A stretch of 20,249 nucleotides of DNA from Candidatus Caldarchaeum sp. (GTDB lineage Archaea > Thermoproteota > Nitrososphaeria_A > Caldarchaeales > Caldarchaeaceae), in the NCBI GenBank assembly GCA_025054515.1, contig JANWZT010000010.1, positions 1 through 20,249 on the forward strand. The letters run 5' to 3'. Within the stretch, counting starts at the first letter, position 1. Each line of letters begins with the position of its first letter. Under the pieces are notes generated by a model that saw only the letters and a program-made list of their open reading frames with translations, was not told the origin of the DNA and made no database searches. Positions 1 to 6,059 of this stretch are shown piece after piece. Both the position numbers and the translations under genes were made by a program.

Positions 1-324
1 AACACCAAAATCAAAGACGGCGACACAATTTACATCATCCCATCCATCGCAGGCGGGATGAGCATGGCCCAACCAGCCGTAGCCCGCAAGATAGGAAGAA
101 CGGTCAAGCAGCACGGAAGAATCACCGTCCCAGCCAAACTGCTCAAAAGGGCCAAAAAACGCGAAGTCGCCATAATTATCGAAGACGTCAAATACCTCTT
201 CGAACCCGACAAATACAGGAGAATCTATCTTCCACCGCCTTTACGGGAAAAAATCACCAACATGAACTCCTTCGAATTTTACTTGGCCGAAGGAGAGCTG
301 ACGCTCCGGTTCCGAAGGTTTTAA
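1..324 (+). CDS. MoaD/ThiS-family ubiquitin-fold protein with C-terminal extension (5' end missing)
   Basis: The frame is open from the first base to the stop at 322-324, so the gene begins outside the window. The first 19 residues match the C-terminal end of MoaD/ThiS/SAMP proteins: a KDGDTIYIIP strand ending in AGG at bases 49-57. In MoaD and ThiS the di-glycine is the very C-terminus and is adenylated by an E1-like enzyme. Here translation continues for 88 more residues with no stop. The extension is basic at first (ARKIGRTVKQHGRITVP) and weakly recalls an AbrB swapped-hairpin strand (GRITVP followed by a Lys-rich helix), then ends in FEFYLAEGELTLRFRRF. Met codons at 58 and 64 could in principle start a separate protein, but neither has a convincing TATA box or Shine-Dalgarno. 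The family assignment of the visible end is fairly firm; the role of the extension is unknown. Confidence 0.6.
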   Translation, partial: NTKIKDGDTIYIIPSIAGGMSMAQPAVARKIGRTVKQHGRITVPAKLLKRAKKREVAIIIEDVKYLFEPDKYRRIYLPPPLREKITNMNSFEFYLAEGELTLRFRRF

Positions 325-327
325 AAA
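319..327 (+). promoter_or_regulatory. TATA-like box for the 350 gene
   Basis: The sequence TTTTAAAAA lies across the stop codon of the upstream gene, and its centre is about 26 bases before the ATG at 350. That spacing fits an archaeal promoter for a leaderless transcript starting at or near the start codon. Confidence 0.5.
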
Positions 328-349
328 CAAGACCTAACTTTGGTTCTTT

Positions 350-754
350 ATGCGGAAGTTCATCGTCTCGATCGAAGAAGGGAAGGAGGTCGAAGTTTCT
401 CTCGAAGCTACCTCGAAGGAGGAGGTTTTGCAGGGTTTGGATGAGTTGATTGAACTTTCAAGAACCGTTTCCGAACGTTTGAGATCGGTTGCGCCAGTAA
501 AAAAAGCTGTGAGACGCGGCAAATCCGAGGCCGTTGAAGTTTTGAAGATTCTCGAGGAGAAGATTATTCCGTCTTCGTTTTTTGGCACACCACGTAGCAC
601 CGCGGATGTCCGCAACAAAATCGCCGATGAAACCGGCATCAAATTCCAGAGTAGGAAGGTAAGTCAAGCCCTCGGCATCCTCTACCAGAAAAAAACTCTT
701 TTACGTCTCGGGCCGAAAGGAAATTACCGATGGGTTCTGCCTCGAACTGCGTGA
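350..754 (+). CDS. Small winged-helix-like protein of unknown function
   Basis: This encodes 134 residues. The N-terminal 70 or so are charged and helical, beginning with a strand (MRKFIVSIEEGKEVEVSL) and passing through a possible coiled helix. The C-terminal half, roughly residues 80-132, reads as a winged helix: a helix (TADVRNKIADETG), a recognition-like helix (SRKVSQALGILYQKK) and a two-strand wing (LLRLGPKGNYRWVLP). A DNA-binding or complex-assembly role is plausible but I do not recognise the family. The ATG at 350 is favoured because a TATA-like box sits about 26 bases upstream. It follows the MoaD-like gene on the same strand with a 25-base gap but appears to have its own promoter. 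Confidence 0.6.
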   Translation: MRKFIVSIEEGKEVEVSLEATSKEEVLQGLDELIELSRTVSERLRSVAPVKKAVRRGKSEAVEVLKILEEKIIPSSFFGTPRSTADVRNKIADETGIKFQSRKVSQALGILYQKKTLLRLGPKGNYRWVLPRTA

Positions 755-767
755 TGAAGACACACAA

Positions 768-778
768 TTAAATATAAT
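768..778 (+). promoter_or_regulatory. TATA box for ctaB
   Basis: TTAAATATAAT is centred about 25 bases before the ATG at 798, in the 43-base gap after the winged-helix gene. This is the usual archaeal TATA position for a leaderless transcript, and it argues for the ATG at 798 rather than the TTG at 795. Confidence 0.6.
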
Positions 779-797
779 CACCCTGTTTGAAATTTTG

Positions 798-1670
798 ATG
801 ACAGTCGTCCAGACGGTGAAGAACTATTTTCTGCTGACGAAGCCGCGTGTATGGTGGCTTCTGGCTTTTTCGGGGATGACGGGAATTTTCGCGGCGGCCA
901 ACGGTTTTCCAGAGCCGGTGCTCTTCGCCGTCGCCATGGCGTCCATCGTTTCCGGTGTCGCAGGAACCGAAGCCACTTCCAACTACCTCGAACGCCAGCT
1001 CGACGCCCAGATGAAAAGAACTTCGAGAAGGGTTCTTCCTAAAGGATTGATACAACCGGCTTGGAAAGCTCTGGCTTTTGGGCTCAGTTTGATGGCTCTG
1101 TCGCTGGTTCTCGCATTTTCAGTAAACTTGATGATGCTCTTTTTCATGGCTTCCGGGATGTTCAATTATCTGGTTGTTTACGTGATGTGGGCGAAAAAAC
1201 GGACGCCGCTGAACATCATCCTCGGAAGCTACGCCGGAGGCGCGCCCCTCATGGCGGGATACACCGCCGTCACCTTCTGGCCAACAGCCGAAGCATTCAT
1301 CCTCGCCGCGTTAATCGTTCTCTGGATACCGCCACACATCTGGAGCCTCGCCCTCCTACACAAAGAAGACTACAAGAAAGCAAACATCCCCATGCTGCCC
1401 GTCGTAACCTCTGAAGCAACCGCGATCAGATGCATTTCTTCGACCACCATCATCTCCGTCCTCTTCACCTTCCTCCTCTACGTCCTCTATCCGATGAAGT
1501 ATGGGTTGATTTATTTGACAGCGGCTGTGATAAGCGGTTTAGCGATATTGGCTCCGTCGACGGCTTTGATGTTCAACCCCAGCCGCAGGACCGCCTACGT
1601 GCTCTTCAAAACCACAAGCCCGCAACTTCTGATAATATTGCTCGCAGTCATCTTTGACAGCATCTACTGA
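798..1670 (+). CDS. ctaB: Protoheme IX farnesyltransferase (haem O synthase)
   Basis: This 290-residue polytopic membrane protein belongs to the UbiA prenyltransferase superfamily. It transfers a farnesyl group to haem b, giving haem O, the precursor of haem A in haem-copper oxidases. It opens with the typical LLTKPRVWW. The first Asp-rich motif is NYLERQLDAQMKRT near residues 62-75, where the first Asp of the usual NxxxDxxxD pattern is Glu (E65) and the second is kept (D69). The second conserved region reads LLHKEDYKKANIPMLPVV, close to the family pattern, and several hydrophobic helices fill the rest. The length is normal. It implies that this organism builds an aa3- or bo-type oxidase. It converges on pyrC and the two reading frames overlap by 7 bases. 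Confidence 0.9.
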   Translation: MTVVQTVKNYFLLTKPRVWWLLAFSGMTGIFAAANGFPEPVLFAVAMASIVSGVAGTEATSNYLERQLDAQMKRTSRRVLPKGLIQPAWKALAFGLSLMALSLVLAFSVNLMMLFFMASGMFNYLVVYVMWAKKRTPLNIILGSYAGGAPLMAGYTAVTFWPTAEAFILAALIVLWIPPHIWSLALLHKEDYKKANIPMLPVVTSEATAIRCISSTTIISVLFTFLLYVLYPMKYGLIYLTAAVISGLAILAPSTALMFNPSRRTAYVLFKTTSPQLLIILLAVIFDSIY

Positions 1671-2989
1671 CGTTTCAGCATTTCTCCGGATGGTTTCTTC
1701 TCCAGTTCTCCATCGTGAAACACTATTTTGCCTCGGAGAATCGTGTAACGGAGAGAAGCCGCCAAAACCGTCCCGTCAAAAGGTGTGAACTTGTGTTTGC
1801 TGTGTAGCTTTGAGGCATCTATTTTGGTTTGTTGCCGTGGGTCGAAGACCGCGAAATCGGCGTCAGCTCCGATGGTCAAAGCTCCTTTCTTCGGATAGAG
1901 CCCGAAAGTTTTCGCCGGGTTCGTCGAAAGAGTTTCCGCCACCTTCTCAACCGGAAACAGGCCGCGCAAGGCTGCATCGACCATCAAAGGCCCCATCGTT
2001 TCCACTCCCAACATTCCCGCGGGCGCTTCAAACATGTTTCGTGATTTTTCCTCCGGAGTGTGTGGCGCATGGTCGGAGCCGACGTTCGTGATCGTCCCTT
2101 CTCGTATGCCCTGCAAAAGTCTTTCTCTGTCTTCTGGATTCCTTATAGGTGGGTTGACCTTAACGAATGTGCCGAATTTTTCATAGGACCTGCTGTCCAG
2201 CAACAGATACTGAGGACACGTTTCCACCGCGACCGACGGGGCCTTGTTCCTTCGTAGATATTCGGCCGATTCGCCGCTGCTGAGATGAACTATCAGGGCG
2301 TTTCCACCGGTTTTGCCGGCGTAGTAGTTGATTTTCATCACCGAGTCGACCTCGCATATCGCGGGCCTTGAATTCAAATGTGTGAGCGGTGTGATGGGTT
2401 GGTTGCGTGCTTTCTTTTCGTAGTGGTGGACGAGGTGTCGGTTTTCGCAGTGGAAAGCTATCGTGAATCCATGTGACCTGCTGATTTCGAGGGCTTCGAT
2501 GATCGCTGGATCGCTCGGTGAAGCTATGTCACCGGTCGTCGGGCCGAGGAAGGCCTTGAACCCAACCGCTCCGGCCTCAAACATTTCAGCCAGCTCGCCC
2601 ACGTTGTCGTCCACGAGAACGCCGTATAGACCGTAGTCGACGAAAGACCTGTTTCTGATTATTTCGGCTTTGCGATTCAGCTCGGTTTTGCTCGCCACCG
2701 GCGGATAGGTGTTCGGCATTTCCAGCACCGTCGTCACGCCTCCCGCGGCCGCAGCCATCGAACCCGTGAAAAAATCTTCCTTGTTTTCGTAGCCCGGCTC
2801 TCGGAAATGAACGTGTTCGTCGACGAACCCCGGAAACACCAGCATTCCATCGGCGTCGACCGTCTCCACCCCAGCTTTTTTCAAATCTTTTCCGAAAGCC
2901 GCTATCTTTCCGTTCTCAACATGTATGTCCACTTTCAAAACGCCTTGCGGGAAAACGACACGTCCGTTTTTGATGAGGAGGTCTGACAC
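1664..2989 (-). CDS. pyrC: Dihydroorotase (cyclic amidohydrolase family)
   Basis: This 441-residue amidohydrolase would cyclise N-carbamoyl-aspartate to dihydroorotate in pyrimidine synthesis. All expected metal ligands are visible: DEHVHFRE near residues 58-64 (H59, H61, with R63 for substrate), a carbamylation-type lysine in VGFKAFLG (K145), H180 in FHCEN, H235 in IVHLSS and the catalytic Asp in GSDHAPH (D306). The stretch ETCPQYLLL is the family ETCPHYL with Gln in place of His. Allantoinase and hydantoinase share this architecture, so dihydroorotase is the likeliest rather than the only reading. The start is GTG at 2989, supported by a TATA-like ATTTAAC about 26 bases upstream. It follows the methyltransferase gene on the same strand. 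Confidence 0.85.
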   Translation of the reverse strand: MSDLLIKNGRVVFPQGVLKVDIHVENGKIAAFGKDLKKAGVETVDADGMLVFPGFVDEHVHFREPGYENKEDFFTGSMAAAAGGVTTVLEMPNTYPPVASKTELNRKAEIIRNRSFVDYGLYGVLVDDNVGELAEMFEAGAVGFKAFLGPTTGDIASPSDPAIIEALEISRSHGFTIAFHCENRHLVHHYEKKARNQPITPLTHLNSRPAICEVDSVMKINYYAGKTGGNALIVHLSSGESAEYLRRNKAPSVAVETCPQYLLLDSRSYEKFGTFVKVNPPIRNPEDRERLLQGIREGTITNVGSDHAPHTPEEKSRNMFEAPAGMLGVETMGPLMVDAALRGLFPVEKVAETLSTNPAKTFGLYPKKGALTIGADADFAVFDPRQQTKIDASKLHSKHKFTPFDGTVLAASLRYTILRGKIVFHDGELEKKPSGEMLKRQ

Positions 2990-3011
2990 GATGGCTATGC
3001 GTGGTTGACGG

Positions 3012-3018
3012 ATTTAAC
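3012..3018 (-). promoter_or_regulatory. TATA-like box for pyrC
   Basis: On the reverse strand this reads GTTAAAT, about 26 bases before the GTG start at 2989. It lies in the short gap after the methyltransferase stop, so pyrC probably has its own promoter. Confidence 0.5.
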
Positions 3019-3027
3019 CTTATGCAT

Positions 3028-3642
3028 TCAGTTGGTTCGTTTTTTGCAGACAACTATGGTGATGGAGTTGAAGTTCGTCGTTCCGTGTTCGACGATTTCG
3101 AAGTTTTTCTCCAGAAGGGAGAAGAGCTGTTTGGCTGATTTGAATTTGTAGAGATGTGTTTCTTTCCATTTTTTCCCCATGGTTTGCGTCCATATCCACC
3201 AAATAATCCGGAACAGGGGTGTTTCGACGGGGACTACGACGACGAGGAGGCCGTCGTTCTCCATGAATTCGGCGGCGTTGCGTAACACCGGTTCGGGGTC
3301 GCGGACGTGTTCGAGACTTTCCAGCAGAAGGACAACGCGGTATTTCCGTTTGATGAGTTCGCCCAAGTTGTTATCTATGCTGGCGTGAAAAACGTTGTTC
3401 AACCGTGTTTTCGCGAAATCAAGCATTTCGGGGTCTATGTCTACGCCGTCAACCTCCAGATCATCGCCCAGTATCATCCTCGTCCTCAGCCCGTCACCAC
3501 ATCCCAAATCGAGGACAGGCCCGCTCACAGAATACTTTTCCAGTATCCGCTTCATCGTATTGATGATGTTCCTGTGCCAGTATTTGCTCGGGAACCTGTT
3601 TACAGAAATTTCATAGTAGCTTCTGCGGGGCCTTTCATCCAC
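3028..3642 (-). CDS. Class I SAM-dependent methyltransferase, substrate unknown
   Basis: This 204-residue protein has the Rossmann-type SAM fold. Motif I is VLDLGCGDG near residues 43-51; the acidic end of strand 2 is GVDIDPEMLDFAK; the post-II region reads LLLESLEHVRDPEPVLRNAAEFM, and a later strand is LLVVVVPVETP. It belongs to the Methyltransf_11/UbiE-like group, which acts on many small molecules and lipids, so the substrate cannot be read from sequence. The predicted start is GTG at 3642. The frame stays open upstream, but a strong TATA-like element 28 bases before this codon supports it. A longer form starting inside the intergenic region has no good start codon. Confidence 0.8.
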   Translation of the reverse strand: MDERPRRSYYEISVNRFPSKYWHRNIINTMKRILEKYSVSGPVLDLGCGDGLRTRMILGDDLEVDGVDIDPEMLDFAKTRLNNVFHASIDNNLGELIKRKYRVVLLLESLEHVRDPEPVLRNAAEFMENDGLLVVVVPVETPLFRIIWWIWTQTMGKKWKETHLYKFKSAKQLFSLLEKNFEIVEHGTTNFNSITIVVCKKRTN

Positions 3643-3665
3643 GTGCTCCCAGAAAAAGGAGTGCC

Positions 3666-3676
3666 TATTTAATATT
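3666..3676 (-). promoter_or_regulatory. TATA box for the methyltransferase gene
   Basis: The reverse strand reads AATATTAAATA, with its centre about 28 bases from the GTG at 3642. It shares the 121-base divergent intergenic region with the promoter of the 3764 gene. Confidence 0.55.
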
Positions 3677-3731
3677 CCAACGCAGAAGAGTAAAACAGCA
3701 ACTCGTGTTCGACGGCGTGTGCTTGGTTAAC

Positions 3732-3738
3732 TTTATAT
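3732..3738 (+). promoter_or_regulatory. TATA box for the molybdenum hydroxylase operon
   Basis: TTTATAT is centred 29 bases before the ATG at 3764, preceded by a purine-rich GGTTAAC that could act as a BRE. It probably drives 3764-8363 and perhaps the dehydrogenase downstream. Confidence 0.6.
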
Positions 3739-3763
3739 CGGAAATTTTTTCACAAAGAACGTT

Positions 3764-6052
3764 ATGTCTTTTGATGAAGAGGCTTACGAGATCATTCATG
3801 AATGGTTGACGCGTGACAGGTTTTCAGTTGTCGGCAGGGATGTGGTCCGGCATGAATCGGTTGCCGGCGTGAAGGGGTTGTTGCGGTATGTCGAAGATCA
3901 TGTTGACCGGCGTTGTCTCTACGCAAGAATCGTCCGGAGCAACGTGCCGCACGGCCTCCTCAAATCCATCGACCTCAAAGACGGACGAGGGTTCCTCGTA
4001 ACGGCCCGCGACGTCCCCGGTGAAAACCAAGTAGGCTACGCCATAGCCGACCAGCCGGTTCTCGCCGAAAAGAAAATTCGGTTCTACGGCGAGCCTGTCG
4101 CCTTGGTCGTCGCTGAAAACGGGTATGAGGCGGATGACCTTCTTGAAAAAGTGGATGTTGATGTCGAGCCTCTGCCCGCGGTGTTTGATGTTTTCGACGC
4201 TTTGCGTAACGAGGTTCTTGTCCATGACGAACGCGGGTCGAATGTCGCGATTACGGCGCATGTGCGGAAGGGCGATGTTTCGGTGGGTGAAGCGGAGTCA
4301 GACGTCGTTGTCGAAAAAACCTACAGGCTTTCTCCGCAGGACCATGCCTATATCGAAACCGAGGCAGCTCTCGCTGTTCCTTCGGTCGACGGCGTGACGG
4401 TTGTCGGCCAGTCGCAGTATCCTCATCTCGCCCAGAAAACGGTAGCACGCGTCCTCGGCCTGCCCTACAGCAAAGTAGCCATCATCCAAGCGGCCATCGG
4501 CGGAGCGTTCGGCGGCAAAGACGACATGGGCCCAATCGTATCTGCTCAAGCCGCCCTCGCCGCATGGAAGTTTGGCAAACCAGTTTTTCTTCAGTACAGC
4601 CGCGAAGAAAGCTTGACGAGCCACTGCAAAAGAGATCCGGCGGTGATCAGGTGCAGGACCGGTGCTTCCAGAGATGGGATGCTCAAGTTTTTGGACGCTG
4701 AAGTGATTTTTGACAGCGGCGCCTACGCCAACAGAGGGCCTTACACGCTTTGGCGGGCTTGCGTCCATGTTTCGGGCCCTTACCGGATTCCACACGTCAA
4801 CGTAAACGGGAAGCTCGTCTACACCAACAAGGTTTATCAAGGGAGTTTCCGAGGGTTTGGAAACCCTCAGGCGCAGTTTGCGGCTGAAAGGCAGATGGAT
4901 GAGCTGGCTCGCAAACTCAGTGTCGACCCGGTTGAGTTTAGGCTGAAGAATTTGCTGAGGCCCGGTGATTTGTCGGCGACTTCGCAGGCTATGCCGGAGG
5001 ATACGGGTGTGGCGTTTCTCGTCGAGCGGATGAAGGAAAAGTTTGGAATTGTCCGCCGGGCCGCTGGAAACGGATACCGATATGGTTACGGTTTCGCCGT
5101 CGGCTGGCACGGAATCAGCACGAGCCGCGGCGTCCCCGACTGGGGTTCGGCGACCCTAACCGTTTTACGGGACGGAAGCGTCGTTGTTTATTCCGGCATC
5201 GTCGAATTCGGCCAAGGAACTCACACGGCAATCAAACAGGTTGTAGCCGAAGTGCTTGGAATCCCATATGGATGGGTGAAGCTCGAAGGCGGGAAGAGCT
5301 ACGCTCCCGACACGGGCGCAACACACGGCTCCCGAGGTCTTACGCTCGGTGGTTCGGCGGCCCTCGTCGCGGCAGGCAGAATCCGCAGACGAATAGTCAA
5401 AACCGCGGCCGAGATGCTTGAAGCCAACCCCAACGACATCGAAATCACGGAAGGGAAGGTGACGGTGAAAGGCGTGCCGAACAAGTTGCTTGAATGGAAG
5501 GACGTGGTAGCGGCCTGTTACAGCCGCGGCGTTGATTTGACGGCGAGCGGCTATTTCTTCCTCAAGAAGGGGAAGTTCGACGAAAGCAGTGGGCAGGGCC
5601 ACGCCTACACCGTCTACTCCTTCTCAGCCGTATTGGTCGAGGTGCGTGTCGACGTCGAGACGGGGAAGGTCGAAGTGACCCGTGTGTGGCCCGGGGCGGC
5701 GTGTGGAAAAATCATCAACCCAGCCATCGCCCTCGGCCAAGTCCACGGCTCCGTCGTCCAGTCGCTCGGCTACACCTTGACCGAGCAACTCGCCTTCGAA
5801 GAAGGCAGGCTGATCACCGCGAGCTTCATGGACTATCTTCTGCCGTCGGCGACCGAAACTCCCGTCATCCACGACCCAGTCTACTACGAGGATATCTGCC
5901 CTCACGGCCCGTTTGGGGCGAAAGGCCTCGCCGAACTCGCTTTGATACCGATTCCGGCAGCCGTCGCCAACGCTGTAAAAGACGCCGTCGGCGTCGACGT
6001 AGACAGCATACCGATAAAGCCCGAAGAAATCCTTAAGCAGTTGAAGAGGTGA
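3764..6052 (+). CDS. Xanthine dehydrogenase/CoxL-family molybdopterin-binding subunit (first of two)
   Basis: This 762-residue protein is a molybdenum hydroxylase large subunit. The N-terminal a/b hammerhead domain is marked by KIRFYGEPVALVVAE near residues 104-117. The molybdopterin-binding domain contains GGAFGGK (246-252), SFRGFGNPQ (361-369), FGQGTHT and DTGATHGSRG, and the catalytic base is the Glu of GAKGLAE (E724). The QDHAYIETEAAL stretch is also typical. Position 361-369 resembles xanthine dehydrogenase and hydroxybenzoyl-CoA reductase types and lacks the AYxCSFR loop of form I CO dehydrogenase, so CO oxidation is not supported. Substrate is unknown. Such enzymes normally work with an FAD subunit and a [2Fe-2S] subunit, neither of which is encoded nearby. 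The start fits a TATA box 29 bases upstream. Confidence 0.88.
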   Translation: MSFDEEAYEIIHEWLTRDRFSVVGRDVVRHESVAGVKGLLRYVEDHVDRRCLYARIVRSNVPHGLLKSIDLKDGRGFLVTARDVPGENQVGYAIADQPVLAEKKIRFYGEPVALVVAENGYEADDLLEKVDVDVEPLPAVFDVFDALRNEVLVHDERGSNVAITAHVRKGDVSVGEAESDVVVEKTYRLSPQDHAYIETEAALAVPSVDGVTVVGQSQYPHLAQKTVARVLGLPYSKVAIIQAAIGGAFGGKDDMGPIVSAQAALAAWKFGKPVFLQYSREESLTSHCKRDPAVIRCRTGASRDGMLKFLDAEVIFDSGAYANRGPYTLWRACVHVSGPYRIPHVNVNGKLVYTNKVYQGSFRGFGNPQAQFAAERQMDELARKLSVDPVEFRLKNLLRPGDLSATSQAMPEDTGVAFLVERMKEKFGIVRRAAGNGYRYGYGFAVGWHGISTSRGVPDWGSATLTVLRDGSVVVYSGIVEFGQGTHTAIKQVVAEVLGIPYGWVKLEGGKSYAPDTGATHGSRGLTLGGSAALVAAGRIRRRIVKTAAEMLEANPNDIEITEGKVTVKGVPNKLLEWKDVVAACYSRGVDLTASGYFFLKKGKFDESSGQGHAYTVYSFSAVLVEVRVDVETGKVEVTRVWPGAACGKIINPAIALGQVHGSVVQSLGYTLTEQLAFEEGRLITASFMDYLLPSATETPVIHDPVYYEDICPHGPFGAKGLAELALIPIPAAVANAVKDAVGVDVDSIPIKPEEILKQLKR
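6046..6052 (+). promoter_or_regulatory. Shine-Dalgarno overlapping the upstream stop codon
   Basis: GAGGTGA lies 7 bases before the ATG at 6060 and includes the TGA stop of the first large-subunit gene. This suggests translational coupling of the two paralogues. Confidence 0.65.
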
Positions 6053-6059
6053 AGCGCGT

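Noticed and set aside
58..324. Separate 88-residue gene starting at the ATG at 58
   Set aside because: The frame is continuous with the MoaD-like sequence, and no promoter or good ribosome site precedes this codon. A separate gene cannot be fully excluded.
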